A stretch of DNA of 64,000 nucleotides from Streptomyces sp. NBC_01224 (GCF_036002945.1 NZ_CP108529.1:5947001-6011000), one strand, 5' to 3'; counted from the stretch's first letter, positions 25,905 to 35,009 are shown. A program made the numbers and translations. Notes: generated by a model from the letters alone, not told the origin.

Positions 25905-26156
25905 TCCCTCCCCGCAGCCGCCGCTCCTGCGGTCCATGGGCGGCGATGTCGTCCCCGCCATGAGCACCCAGCAGCTTCCTTCTCCGGCCCTGCCGTAGAG
26001 AGACCACACCCAAAACTTCGGGAAGTTTGCGGGAAGAACAGCCGCCGGAAGCCGTGTGAAACCGCCCCCAGCCGGACTGCCGCCCGCCCCACCAGCGCTT
26101 CCGTCAAGGCTTACGCCGCCACTACGCTGCGCTCGCTAACGTGCCTCTGATCAGCG
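25905..26156. other. Non-coding stretch with 11-bp-spaced direct repeats near the tRNA
   Basis: No gene is visible. Two copies of CGGGAAG (26019-26025 and 26030-26036) lie one helical turn apart, a layout like that of integrase arm-type sites. The position, about 165 bases beyond the tRNA 3' end, fits a scar of a tRNA-targeting element, but no integrase gene or duplicated tRNA end is found here. Confidence 0.3.
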
Positions 26157-26181
26157 AAAAGGCCCTCCTGGTCAGAGGGCC
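26157..26181 (-). terminator. Rho-independent terminator of tRNA-Arg
   Basis: On the minus strand a 7-bp stem (GGCCCTC/GAGGGCC) with a 7-nt loop is followed by TTTT, about 20 bases after the tRNA 3' end. Confidence 0.85.
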
Positions 26182-26201
26182 TCGGGGTTGTGCGGGCAAA
26201 G

Positions 26202-26274
26202 TGCCCCCGGCAGGACTCGAACCTGCGGCCAAGCGCTTAGAAGGCGCCTGCTCTATCCACTGAGCTACGGGGGC
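26202..26274 (-). tRNA. tRNA-Arg (anticodon TCT)
   Basis: The 73-base sequence folds as a complete cloverleaf. The acceptor stem is GCCCCCG/CGGGGGC with discriminator A. The D-arm is GCTC/GAGC, and the anticodon stem GGCGC/GCGCT carries loop CTTCTAA. The T-arm is GCAGG with TTCGAGT and CCTGC. The anticodon TCT reads AGA. CCA is not encoded. AGA is a rare codon in high-GC Streptomyces, and such tRNA genes are frequent integration targets. Confidence 0.97.
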
Positions 26275-26589
26275 CGGTGGCCTCGGCGGCCTGAAGCCCT
26301 GGGGCCGGGCCGGTCGACGACCCGCCGGGACAAGGATAGGGCTCCGATCGCCTAGACCCGGTTGCTTCACCTGCGTGGCACGATGTGGAGGTTCGGTGAA
26401 GCGAACCGATAATCGCAGGTGGGTGGGATTCCCGCATCGCTTTTGACGCCTCGCGGCCCGGGTGTTGTGCACTCGTTATGCCTGCGCCCCACTCGTCCCC
26501 TCTGTCCCGACTCTGTCCCAGCAGGAGAACCGGCGCGCAGAGGTGGCTATACGCTTCAAAAAGGCGCCAAAATTGGGCATTCTTCGCAT
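26275..26589. other. Divergent promoter region between tRNA-Arg and dynA
   Basis: No gene is visible in 315 bases. An imperfect inverted repeat (GGTTGCTTCACC near 26361 and GGTGAAGCGAACC near 26395) could form a hairpin or an operator. Promoters for the tRNA (minus) and the dynamin operon (plus) must lie here. Confidence 0.45.
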
Positions 26590-28236
26590 GTGGTGACCTT
26601 GGACGTACGGCCTCAGCTCATCGACGCACTTTCCGCCCTGCGCGACCGTGTCGCTGCCGTGCGTCTTCCACTTCCGCTGCCGGGGGCCGCGCGCGCCCGC
26701 CAGACCCGTAGCGAGCTGCTCGCCCAGCTCGACGACTATCTGCTTCCCCGGCTCAGAGATCCTGAAGCGCCCCTGCTCGCAGTCATCGGCGGGTCCACCG
26801 GGGCGGGGAAATCGACGCTCGTCAATTCGCTGGTGGGGCGGCTGGTCAGCGAGGCCGGGGTGCTGCGCCCGACCACGCGGACGCCCGTGCTCGTCTGCCA
26901 TCCGGATGATCACCACTGGTTCGCGGGGGTCCGCGTACTGCCGCAGCTCACCAGGGTCTGGCTGCCCCCGGAGGAGAACGGGGACCCTGGTCGGTGCGAC
27001 GACCTCGACGGGAGCGAGGAGGACGGGACCGCGCTGCGCGTCGAGACCGCCACCGGGCTGCCGCGCGGGCTCGCGCTGCTCGACGCGCCCGATATCGACT
27101 CGCTTGTGGTACGGAACCGGGTCCTGGCCGCCGAGCTGATCTGCGCCGCGGATGTGTGGGTGATGGTGACCACGGCCTCCCGGTACGCGGACGCCGTGCC
27201 GTGGCACCTGCTGCGTACCGCCAAGGAGTACGACGCCTCGCTCGTCACCGTCCTCGACCGGGTACCGCACCAGGTGATCGCCGAGGTGTCCCGGCAGTAC
27301 GGGGCGCTGCTCACCAAGGCGGGCCTCGGTGAGTTGCCGCGCTTCACCATTCCTGAGCTGCCCGAATCGGCCGGCGGCAGCGGCCTGCTGCCGACCACTG
27401 CGGTCGCCCCGTTGCGGGCCTGGCTCAGCCACCGCGCCCAGGACCCGGCGGCCCGTCAGCAGGCGGTCGGGCGCACGGCGGCCGGGGTCATCGACTCGCT
27501 GGATGTACGGATGCCCGCGCTGGCCGGGGCCGTTGCCGCACAGTACGCGGCGGCCGTGCGGCTGACCGGTGTGGTCGAGGACGCGTACCGCACAGAAGGC
27601 GCCCGAGTCCGGCGGCGGCTGCGCAACGGCGGCGTGCTCGCCGGGGACGCCCGGACCCGGTGGCGTGGATACCCGATGTACAGCAACTCCGAGGAACTCC
27701 TCGAAGCGCTGGTGGAGAGTCTTGCCGCACTTCTGCAGTGCGCGGTGGCCGCAGCCGACGAACAGATCCGCACGACCTGGCAGCGCGAGCCCGCGGCCGG
27801 GGTGTTCGGCTTCGAGGATGTCGGCAGGGAGGCCGGGGGATGGGGGCCCGCCGAGGACATCCGGGGCCGGATTGCCATGGCCGTACGGCGGTGGTGGCGG
27901 ATGCTGGAGGAACTGGCCGAGGAAGAGGTGCGCCGGCTCGAACGCAACGCCGCACCCGACGCCGAGACAGTGGTGGCGCTCCTGGCCGCCGCGCTGCTCG
28001 GCGGTCGCCGTACCCGCGGCGCCGGGGAACAACTCGCCGAACGGATCGGGGCCCAGGGTGCGCTGCGGCTGCGTGACAAGGGCGGCGCACTGCTCACCAA
28101 CTGCCTCGACCGGGTGCTGGACGGCGAGCGCGACCGGCGGCTCGCGCCGCTCGACGCACTCGATGTGGCCCCGGAGCCGCAGGCCGAACTGATTGCCGCG
28201 CTGTCCGTACTGCAGAAGGAGAGGTGGCAGCGATGA
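26590..28236 (+). CDS. dynA: Dynamin-like GTPase, first of pair (DynA type)
   Basis: I use the GTG giving MVTLDVRPQLIDALSALRDR; upstream codons are non-coding and no strong ribosome site is seen. The G1 motif GGSTGAGKSTLVNSLVG is near residue 70, followed by a switch Thr region (LRPTTRTPVLV), G3-like LLDAPDIDS and G4-like VLDR. The C-terminal half is long and helical, typical of bacterial dynamins. The gene overlaps dynB and precedes ssbB, the order known for the Streptomyces dynamin operon whose products stabilise FtsZ rings in sporulation septa. The symbol rests on family and gene order. Confidence 0.78.
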   Translation: MVTLDVRPQLIDALSALRDRVAAVRLPLPLPGAARARQTRSELLAQLDDYLLPRLRDPEAPLLAVIGGSTGAGKSTLVNSLVGRLVSEAGVLRPTTRTPVLVCHPDDHHWFAGVRVLPQLTRVWLPPEENGDPGRCDDLDGSEEDGTALRVETATGLPRGLALLDAPDIDSLVVRNRVLAAELICAADVWVMVTTASRYADAVPWHLLRTAKEYDASLVTVLDRVPHQVIAEVSRQYGALLTKAGLGELPRFTIPELPESAGGSGLLPTTAVAPLRAWLSHRAQDPAARQQAVGRTAAGVIDSLDVRMPALAGAVAAQYAAAVRLTGVVEDAYRTEGARVRRRLRNGGVLAGDARTRWRGYPMYSNSEELLEALVESLAALLQCAVAAADEQIRTTWQREPAAGVFGFEDVGREAGGWGPAEDIRGRIAMAVRRWWRMLEELAEEEVRRLERNAAPDAETVVALLAAALLGGRRTRGAGEQLAERIGAQGALRLRDKGGALLTNCLDRVLDGERDRRLAPLDALDVAPEPQAELIAALSVLQKERWQR

Positions 28237-30209
28237 CTGCCGTCATTGACGAGGGGCCCGGCCGGGGCGAGAGTCCCACTTCTCACGAGGACCGGAACCG
28301 GAACCACCGGAGTCGGCGCCGGACACCCGACGACCTGGGCACAGCCGTGCCGGAGGCGGGCGGGGACTGGAACGACGGGCTCATCGCCCGGCGCGCGGCC
28401 GCCAAGGGGGCAGACGCCGGGACCGGGAACGCCCCGAACGACGAGGTACGGCTGCCCCAGGTCGAGGCGTACGTACCGTCGAGCGGTCCTCTCCGGCCGC
28501 GGCTCGACGCGCTGCGTGAACTCGTCGGGCTGTCCAGGGCCAGGCTCGACCGGGCCACCCTCGCCGAGGCGGGACGCGTGCTCGACGAAGCGGCGGCCCG
28601 CCAGCGGCTCTCCTCCAGGCACACCGTCGTCGCCATCGCCGGAGCGACCGGCAGCGGCAAATCGACCCTGTTCAACTCCCTCGCGGGTGCCCAGATCTCC
28701 GACACCGGTCTGCGCAGGCCGACCACCTCCGCCCCCATCGCCTGCTCCTGGACCGACGGGGCCGCCGGGCTGCTGGACCGGCTCGCCATTCCGGGACGGC
28801 TCAGGCGCAGGCCGCAACAGAGCGGTACGGACGCCGATGAGGCACTCCAGGGGCTCGTCCTCGTCGACCTGCCCGACCACGACTCGGCGGCGGCCGGGCA
28901 CCGTGATCAGGTCGACCGGGTGCTTGCGCTGGTCGATGCGGTGATCTGGGTCGTCGACCCGGAGAAGTACGCGGACGCGGCCCTGCACGAGCGCTACCTG
29001 CGGCCGCTCGCCGGGCACGCCGAGATCACGTTCGTCGTCCTCAACCAGATCGACCGACTGCCCGGCGACGCCGCCGACCAGGTTCTCGACGATCTGCGCC
29101 GGCTGCTCGACGAGGACGGCATGGCGCTCGGCGAACACGGCGAACCGGGCGCGACCGTCATGTCCCTGTCCGCACTCACCGGCGAAGGCGTGGGCGAACT
29201 GCGCGAGGTGCTCGGCCGGTTCGTTCAGGAGCGCACGGCAGCGGCGCGCCGGCTGTCCGCGGATGTGGACGCCGCCGCGGCCAGGCTCCGTCCGGTGTAC
29301 GTCGCCGAGGGGCGGCCCGGTCTCGGCGAAGGGGCCCGCGAGGAGTTCGCCGACCGGCTCGCGGAGGCCGTCGGAGCGGCCGCGGCGGGACAGGCGGCCG
29401 AGCGCGAGTGGCGAAGGAACGCCGGCCGGGCGTGCGGCACGCCGTGGCTGCGGCTGTGGCGCTGGTACGAGTCCACCCGGCGGCCGGGAAGCCTGGAGTG
29501 CCCGGCGCAGCCCGCACCCCCCGAGGAGCACCTCACCGCCCGGCAACGCGTCGAACAGGCCGTGCGGACGGTGGCGGACGAGGCCGCCGGCGGGCTGCCC
29601 GGCCCCTGGGCACAGGCGGTCCGCGAGGCCGCGGTGAACGGTGCGGACGGGCTGCCGGAGGCGCTCGACGAGCTGGCGGAAAGGGCCGGCAGCGCGGACG
29701 GGCGGGGGCGGGTGGTGAGCTGTTTCTCGGGTGGCGCGGCAGGTGGTGCGCAGGGTTCGGTCGGTCCGGGCGGTTCGACGGTCGTGGCGACCGGGGTGGC
29801 CGGGGCCTCCGGCGTGGCGCACAGCGGTCGCGTGGGCGGGAAGCCGCCGCGACCCAGGTGGTGGCCCGCCGCCGTGCTGGCACAGGCATCGATGACGGTG
29901 CTGCAGATCTTCGGCGGTCTCTGGCTGGTGGGCCAGATCGTCGGCGTACTGGAACCGGGATTCCTCACGCCCGCCCTGGTGATGCTGGCCGGGATCACTG
30001 GCGGTCCGCTCGTGGAGTGGTCGTGTGCGGCCGCGGCACGGGGGCCCGCCCGACGGTACGGGCAGGAGGCCGAGCGGCAGTTGCGCGAGGCGGCGGCTGC
30101 CTGTGGGCGGGCACGGGTGCTCGATCCGGTGGCGGCGGAACTCGTGCGGTACCGCGAGGTGCGGGAGCGGTACGTGACGGTGACGGAGTTTTCCACAACT
30201 GTTCGGTAG
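28233..30209 (+). CDS. dynB: Dynamin-like membrane GTPase, second of pair (DynB type)
   Basis: The ATG shares an ATGA overlap with the dynA stop. The 658-residue product has a disordered, charged N-terminus of about 80 residues. Its GTPase domain has G1 GATGSGKSTLFNSLAG, the switch region LRRPTTSAPIACSW, G3 LVDLPDHDS and G4 LNQIDRLPG. Two membrane helices lie near the C-terminus (VLAQASMTVLQIFGGLWLVG and TPALVMLAGITGGPLVEW). This membrane-anchored form would partner the soluble DynA protein at the septum. The assignment as DynB follows membrane segments and order within the operon. Confidence 0.78.
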   Translation: MTAVIDEGPGRGESPTSHEDRNRNHRSRRRTPDDLGTAVPEAGGDWNDGLIARRAAAKGADAGTGNAPNDEVRLPQVEAYVPSSGPLRPRLDALRELVGLSRARLDRATLAEAGRVLDEAAARQRLSSRHTVVAIAGATGSGKSTLFNSLAGAQISDTGLRRPTTSAPIACSWTDGAAGLLDRLAIPGRLRRRPQQSGTDADEALQGLVLVDLPDHDSAAAGHRDQVDRVLALVDAVIWVVDPEKYADAALHERYLRPLAGHAEITFVVLNQIDRLPGDAADQVLDDLRRLLDEDGMALGEHGEPGATVMSLSALTGEGVGELREVLGRFVQERTAAARRLSADVDAAAARLRPVYVAEGRPGLGEGAREEFADRLAEAVGAAAAGQAAEREWRRNAGRACGTPWLRLWRWYESTRRPGSLECPAQPAPPEEHLTARQRVEQAVRTVADEAAGGLPGPWAQAVREAAVNGADGLPEALDELAERAGSADGRGRVVSCFSGGAAGGAQGSVGPGGSTVVATGVAGASGVAHSGRVGGKPPRPRWWPAAVLAQASMTVLQIFGGLWLVGQIVGVLEPGFLTPALVMLAGITGGPLVEWSCAAAARGPARRYGQEAERQLREAAAACGRARVLDPVAAELVRYREVRERYVTVTEFSTTVR

Positions 30210-30310
30210 TCCACAGGCATCAGCAGGATTTCCGCCTTCCCTTCAACCTGGGACCAGTGGCCGTGCGGGTGCGGTCGCTGGAGCCTAAGGGCCGAAGGGG
30301 AGGCGGAGTC

Positions 30311-30991
30311 ATGAATGACACCTTGGTGACACTGGTGGGAAACGCGGCGACGGGCGTGGAGTTCCGGGAGACCGCGACCGGCGGAATGGCGCGATTCCGG
30401 TTCGCGGTGACGCCACGCCGCTGGGACCGCGAGAAACAGCTCTGGACGGACGGGCACACCAGCTTCTACACCGTGTGGGCCTGGCGGACTCTGGCATCGA
30501 ATCTGTCCGGTTCCGTCTCCGTCGGAGAACCGCTCGTCGTGCACGGCAGGTTGAAGGTGCGCGAGGAGGAACGGGAGGGCCGGCGGCGGACGTTCGTGGA
30601 CATCGAGGCGGTGGCGGTGGGGCACGACCTGACCCGGGGGACGGCTGCGTTCCGGCGGGTGATGAGGGGCGATCCGGGGTTGATGACGCGTGGGGGAAGC
30701 GTGGACAGGGCGGTGGACCAGGGCGACGGGCCGGTGCGCTCGGACGAGCCGGACTGGTCGGGCGGCCCGGCGCGGGAGGCACGGGAAGCACGGGAGGTGA
30801 GCGAGGCGCGGCCGGGTGGTTCGCGCGAAGCGTCACGGGTCGAGGGGGACGAGCGGGAGGGGGGAGGCGAGCAGAGTGAGCAGCCCGAGCAGGCTGAGCA
30901 GTCCGAACAGTCACAACGGGTCGGGCGGCAGCGGGTACAGAGGCCGACGGTGCGTCAGAAACGCGGTCAGGAACTTGCGTCGGTGTCGTGA
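30311..30991 (+). CDS. ssbB: Single-stranded DNA-binding protein, SsbB type
   Basis: The ATG has GGGGAGGCGGAG upstream. Residues 1-105 form an OB fold (MNDTLVTLVGNAATGVEFRE, then RFRFAVTPRRWD and FYTVWAWRTLASNL). The tail is about 120 residues of charged and Gln/Glu-rich sequence and ends in RQKRGQELASVS. The acidic DDDxPF tip through which SsbA recruits repair proteins is absent, which marks the second paralogue, SsbB. In Streptomyces SsbB acts in chromosome segregation at sporulation, which suits its place after dynAB. The dynB-ssbB gap is 101 bases, so an internal promoter is possible. Confidence 0.85.
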   Translation: MNDTLVTLVGNAATGVEFRETATGGMARFRFAVTPRRWDREKQLWTDGHTSFYTVWAWRTLASNLSGSVSVGEPLVVHGRLKVREEEREGRRRTFVDIEAVAVGHDLTRGTAAFRRVMRGDPGLMTRGGSVDRAVDQGDGPVRSDEPDWSGGPAREAREAREVSEARPGGSREASRVEGDEREGGGEQSEQPEQAEQSEQSQRVGRQRVQRPTVRQKRGQELASVS

Positions 30992-31228
30992 CGGGACGGG
31001 CTCGAGGGGCGGATCTGACGGAAAGTCGGATCGGGGGGCGTCGAGGCGCCGCGCGCGATACCGGCGATAACGATTCCGATTCGGAATGGTTGTACGACGG
31101 TATGAGGGGGGAATGTTCATCTCTTCCTCCTTAGGATTCCCCCGTACTCACGGGGCACTTGAGTCGACTGGCGGGACAATCCCCACACGCGCATCAGGCG
31201 CGGAGGGTCTCGCCCGGAGGGGAATTCT
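30992..31228. promoter_or_regulatory. Promoter region of surface protein gene with two inverted repeats
   Basis: A 15-bp palindrome (ATTCCG-ATT-CGGAAT, 31073-31087) and a longer-spaced repeat (GGGGGAAT at 31107 with ATTCCCCC at 31136) lie in the intergenic region. The DNA is locally AT-richer than its surroundings. These are candidates for regulatory sites of the surface protein gene. Confidence 0.4.
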
Positions 31229-32671
31229 GTGTTTTCTGCTCATTCAGCGACCGTTTCGTCTTCCACGGAGACGACCAGTTCTCCACGGCGGCGGGGCATA
31301 GCCCGGCTGGCCGCTACGGTGGTGGCATCCGGTCTGGTCATGGCAGGCACCCTCGTCGGTGCCGGCAGCGCGGTCGCCGACGAGGCGCCGCAGCATCAAG
31401 GTGGCGCGGCAGCGGTTCTGGACGGGTTGAAGACCTACGACCGCGCCGTGCTCCACGCGGACGGCCGGAATCGGGAGCTCCCCGCCGGGGTCTTCGAGAT
31501 GACCGTCGACGGCGGCGGCAAGCTCAAGACGTACTGCATCGACATTCACAACCCCACCCAGGACCAGGCGAAGTACCTGGAGACCCCCTGGAACCAGACC
31601 TCGCTCGGCAGCAACAAGAACGCGGGCAAGATCCGCTGGATCCTGGAGCACTCCTACCCGCAGGTCGACGACCTCGCGGCGCTCGCCAAGCAGGCCGGCA
31701 CCGGACCGCTCACCGAGAAGACCGCGGCGGCGGGCACCCAGGTCGCCATCTGGCGCTACTCGGACAACGCCGATGTCGACGCAACCGACGGCCAGGCCGA
31801 GAAGCTTGCCGACTGGCTGGAGCACAACGCCGTCGACCAGGCTGAGCCCAAGGCGTCCCTCGCCCTGGACTCGGCCGCGGTCTCCGGCAAGTCCGGTGAG
31901 CGGCTCGGGCCGGTCACCGTCCGTACCAATGCGAGCCAGGTCTCCGTGACCCCGCCCGCCGACGCCGCCAGCGGTGTCAAGGTCACCGACAAGAGCGGCA
32001 AGCCCGTGACCGCGGCGGCCAACGGGGCTGAGCTCTACTTCGACGTACCGGCGGGCACCGCCGACGGTTCCGCCTCGCTGACCGTCCAGGCCACCACGTC
32101 GGTGCCGGTCGGCCGGGCCTTCGCCGGGGTCACCAAGAGCCAGACCATGATCCTGGCCGGCTCCAGCGAGTCCACGGTCTCCGCGACCGCCACCGCGACC
32201 TGGGCCAAGCAGGGTGCGATCCCGGCGGTCTCGGCGAAGAAGAACTGCGCCAAGGGCGGCGTGGACGTCACCGCGAGCAACACGGGCGACGAGGCGTTCA
32301 CGTTCGAGCTGGCCGGGGTGAAGCACACCATCGAGGCGGGCAAGTCCGAGACGGTGACCCTCCCGGTCGCCGAGGACCAGGCGTACGACTTCACGATCAC
32401 CGGACCCGGTGGCTTCTCGAAGACGTTCAAGGGCGTCCTGGACTGCAAGACCAGCGGCAGCAGCACCGGCGGCCTCGACACCCAGACCCAGGACAAGGCC
32501 GCCCCGGCCACGGCCGGCGGCAGCTCGGCCGGGTCCACCGGCGACCTCGCCGAGACCGGTGGCTCCAGCGCCACTCCGATCATCGGGGGCGTCGCGATCG
32601 CCCTCGTCGTCGTCGGCGGCGGCGCGGTCTTCTTCCTCCGCAAGCGCAAGACGCAGTCCTCCGCCCAGTAA
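31229..32671 (+). CDS. Thioester-domain (TQXA) cell-surface protein with LAETG sortase signal
   Basis: A GTG start follows CCGGAGGGG. A signal peptide with a hydrophobic core ends near AVADE. The thioester domain pairs Cys103 (KTYCIDIHNPT) with Gln171 in AAGTQVAIWRYSD, the TQxA-type pattern of internal Cys-Gln thioester adhesins. Two Ig-like beta domains follow, then a Ser/Gly linker, the sorting motif LAETG (440-444), a membrane helix and a basic tail (RKRKTQ). LAETG is the class E sortase signal in Streptomyces. The protein is predicted to be wall-anchored and able to bond covalently to a surface or host ligand. Confidence 0.93.
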   Translation: MFSAHSATVSSSTETTSSPRRRGIARLAATVVASGLVMAGTLVGAGSAVADEAPQHQGGAAAVLDGLKTYDRAVLHADGRNRELPAGVFEMTVDGGGKLKTYCIDIHNPTQDQAKYLETPWNQTSLGSNKNAGKIRWILEHSYPQVDDLAALAKQAGTGPLTEKTAAAGTQVAIWRYSDNADVDATDGQAEKLADWLEHNAVDQAEPKASLALDSAAVSGKSGERLGPVTVRTNASQVSVTPPADAASGVKVTDKSGKPVTAAANGAELYFDVPAGTADGSASLTVQATTSVPVGRAFAGVTKSQTMILAGSSESTVSATATATWAKQGAIPAVSAKKNCAKGGVDVTASNTGDEAFTFELAGVKHTIEAGKSETVTLPVAEDQAYDFTITGPGGFSKTFKGVLDCKTSGSSTGGLDTQTQDKAAPATAGGSSAGSTGDLAETGGSSATPIIGGVAIALVVVGGGAVFFLRKRKTQSSAQ

Positions 32672-32718
32672 TCACGGAGTGACGAACAGCAGGCAATCTG
32701 TCACGCCTGCCTGATGGT

Positions 32719-32748
32719 GGCCCCGGTACGCGGACGCGTACCGGGGCC
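32719..32748 (+). terminator. Strong hairpin after the surface protein gene
   Basis: A perfect 13-bp stem (GGCCCCGGTACGC and its complement) with a 4-nt loop lies 48 bases after the stop. Confidence 0.85.
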
Positions 32749-32815
32749 GTCGCATGCCGGAAGACGGGGGCGGTGCGTGCCGGGAGGCGGGTCGGGGTGT
32801 ACCGGGGAGCGGACT

Positions 32816-32859
32816 GGTTTCCGTCCCGGGATGGACGTCAGGCAAGATGGGGTGTTTCT
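32816..32859 (+). repeat. 44-bp direct repeat, left copy (island boundary)
   Basis: This copy matches 42491-42534 at 42 of 44 positions, including the core CCCGGGATGGACGTCAGGCA. The right copy is the leader of ettA. The sequence after this left copy (TTTCTCTCCGGCCGAG) also resembles the ettA start region (TTTCTCTTGGCTGAG), as if a short piece of the ettA 5' end had been duplicated. Confidence 0.85.
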
Positions 32860-32931
32860 CTCCGGCCGAGGGCGCAGAACAGCCCCTGACCAGAAGGTCT
32901 TCCGCCGATGAGGGGCCGTCTCAGGCAGCCT

Positions 32932-32994
32932 GGGCCGTCTGCGGGCCGTCTGCGGGCCGTCTGCGGGCCGTCTGCGGGCCGTCAGCCGGGAGAG
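32932..32994 (+). repeat. Tandem repeat of GGGCCGTCTGC, 5.7 copies
   Basis: Five identical 11-base units are followed by an 8-base partial unit. The array lies about 70 bases inside the left end of the island. Eleven-base units are one helical turn long and not a multiple of three, so this is unlikely to be coding. Confidence 0.95.
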
Positions 32995-33203
32995 GGGGTA
33001 GTTGTCAGGGGGCCGATTGCCGGTTGCTCGCCGGTGACGTTCCCGACGCCGAGATCGGTGCGCATCACGCCGCGCATCCTCTCCCATCGCTCCCAAAGAT
33101 GAACGAAGTCCGCCCTTATGTCATCGAATGCCCCATCCGGATCCGGATTCCCTTCTTCCAAGCACATGGTCCGCCGGTAGACCTCAGACAGCGCCGCCGT
33201 CAT
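32982..33203 (-). CDS. Small hypothetical protein, probably separated from its 5' region by IS insertion
   Basis: The frame encodes a charged, helical-looking segment (MTAALSEVYRRTMCLEEGNP, DIRADFVHLWERWERMRGVM) that is not a shadow of another gene. The ATG lies 9 bases from the left terminal repeat of the IS630 element. If the element and one TA copy are removed, the frame stays open into the DNA right of the element (QASLGIDHLDEMTAALSEV). The original gene or its leader was therefore probably interrupted. I recognise no family. Confidence 0.4.
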   Translation of the reverse strand: MTAALSEVYRRTMCLEEGNPDPDGAFDDIRADFVHLWERWERMRGVMRTDLGVGNVTGEQPAIGPLTTTPSPG

Positions 33204-33296
33204 CTCATCTAGTGCTGTGACCGGGATGGTTCACTGTGGTCGGGAGACGGCTCACGGGACGAGCGCGGTCCGCGAGGCGAGTGGTATTACTGGTGC

Positions 33297-33674
33297 ATGC
33301 AGGAAGAGACCGCGCGGTCCGCGATTGACACGTTCATCTCCGCGTTCAACGCCTCGGAGGACAGCTATGTGACTGCGCTGCTCTCCCAGGCCCTAACCTC
33401 GGACGTGGTCTTCTGGGGACCGTTGGGCCGCAGTGAGGGGATCGAGGCGGTCGAGCGGTTCGTGCTGGACATCCGGCGCCACCCCGCGGGGACCGGCACG
33501 ATGGTGCGCTGTTCGGCGGTGGACATGCCGGACGAGTGGGCCCGGTACCAGTGGGTCTTCACGACGCCGGATGGAGGCCCCCGCCTGGCGGGAACGGACG
33601 TCGTCCATCTGCGGCGGAGCCTCATCGACCAGGTCATCGTCTTCGCGGGGGAGATCGAGCCGTCCGCCTCCTGA
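33297..33674 (+). CDS. NTF2-like / SnoaL-fold protein, possible IS cargo
   Basis: The 125-residue protein has the cone-shaped NTF2/SnoaL pattern: an N-terminal helix (ARSAIDTFISAFNASED), a strand-helix with DVVFWGPLGRSEGIEAVERF, and terminal strands including ARYQWVFTTPDGGPRLAGTD. Proteins of this fold act as isomerases, cyclases or ligand-binding proteins. The specific role cannot be read from sequence. It lies between the outer left terminal repeat and the inner relic repeat of the IS630 unit, so it may travel as cargo. The ATG is preceded by GTATTACTGGTGC with no strong ribosome site. Confidence 0.75.
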   Translation: MQEETARSAIDTFISAFNASEDSYVTALLSQALTSDVVFWGPLGRSEGIEAVERFVLDIRRHPAGTGTMVRCSAVDMPDEWARYQWVFTTPDGGPRLAGTDVVHLRRSLIDQVIVFAGEIEPSAS

Positions 33675-33827
33675 GTCATTCTCCTCTGGCGCCGTCCTTC
33701 TCCTGAACCGGCCCCGTTCGGGGCTCCGGGTCTGCCCAGCCGAGATCATCTTCACAACGCTTCGGTCGTCCGCGCTTGGCCACGAGCGGACCGATGATGC
33801 GCTGTGGCTGTGTAAGTTCGCGGTTGG

Positions 33828-35009
33828 TCAGGCTGCGGTGTTGAGGGGGCGTCCGCCCCAACGGATGCCCTTCTCGCTTCGGATGCGGGCGCGTTCCTTG
33901 CGTTCGGCGGCCAGGACGTCGCGGTGGCGGGCGTTGGCGTTGCGCCAGCGTAGATAGGCGTGCAGGGCTCTGTCTGCACGGTGTGGTTGGGGTGGTTGGA
34001 GTTGGCGATGGTGAACTGCCTCAGCGGTCCGAAGTGGGCCTCGATGGGGTTGGCCCAAGAGGCGTAGGTCGGGGTGAAGCACAGCTCGACCTTGTGCTTT
34101 GTAGCCCAGCGGCGGATGTCGGTGCCTTTGTGGGCGGACAGGTTGTCCAGGATCACGTAGATGGGGGCGCCGTCGGGCCGGGCGGCGCGGATCGACTTGA
34201 GCGCGGCCAGCGTGTTCGCGGTACCTTTCTTGCGGCGGTTGACGCCCCACAACATGTCGTCGCCGACCGAGTAGCAGCCGTGGAAGTACCGGACTTCATG
34301 GGTGCGGTGGTAGGTGGCCGGCACCCGGTCGGAGTGTTTCCGTTCGGCCCAGCCCGAGCCTGCGGTGGGCCGGATCCCGAGTGGGCCGAACTCGTCGAAC
34401 GCGAAGACCCGGTCGGGGAAACGGTCCAGGACGTGCTCGATCCGGTCCAGCTTCGCCTCGCGGTCGGGGTCGGTGGATTCCTTCCAGGTCTTGGTGCGCT
34501 GGAAGGTGACTCCACGGCGGGCGAGCAGGCCGTGTAACGCCTCGCGGCCGATACGGATCACTCGGCCGTGGACTGTGCGCAGGTAGGCGACGAGTTTGCG
34601 TAGCGACCAGCGAGTGAAAGGGTGGCCGAGCTTGGTGGGGCGGGTGGTGGCCGTCTGGACGACGAAGTCCTCGTCGTCATCGCTGAGCAGGCGGGGACGG
34701 CCTCCTGCCCACCGAGGGTCCAGGCAGGCCAGGCCGACCGATCTCGTTGAACCGGTGGATCACATCGCGCACGGTGTCCTCGTCGGCCGCCACCAGCTGG
34801 GCGATCACCGGCACCCGATTCCCGCCAGCCGAGGCCAGCAGCATCATCGCGCGCCGGTAGCGCACCGAGTTGGTGCTGCCCCGGCGCACGATCTGCTGCA
34901 GCCGCTGCCCTTCCTGGTCGGTCAGTCTGCGCACACGGACAGGCTCGGCCACCGCGCCTCCAGCGGTCGGATCGGACGTCACCGCACATCCAACCGCCAC
35001 GACGACCAA
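33828..35009 (-). pseudogene. IS630-family transposase, two frameshifts
   Basis: Three frames together give one IS630 transposase. The N-terminal helix-turn-helix (RVRRLTDQEGQRLQQIV, VIHRFNEIG) runs to about 34720. A +1 shift leads to LACLDPRW, PFTRWSLRKLVAYLRTV and the DDE catalytic part: FDEFGPLGI, VILDNLSAHK, and the Glu of ANPIEAHFGPLRQF. A second shift near 33980 leads to the true C-terminus (RALHAYLRWRNANARH). One shift could be programmed as in some IS630 members, but two suggest inactivation. IS630 enzymes cut and paste at TA targets. Confidence 0.85.

Noticed and set aside
29408..30310. Open frame upstream of and continuous with ssbB, overlapping dynB
   Set aside because: It is composed of Arg/Gly-rich shadow translation of dynB. 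The SSB fold starts exactly at the ATG at 30311 with a good ribosome site.
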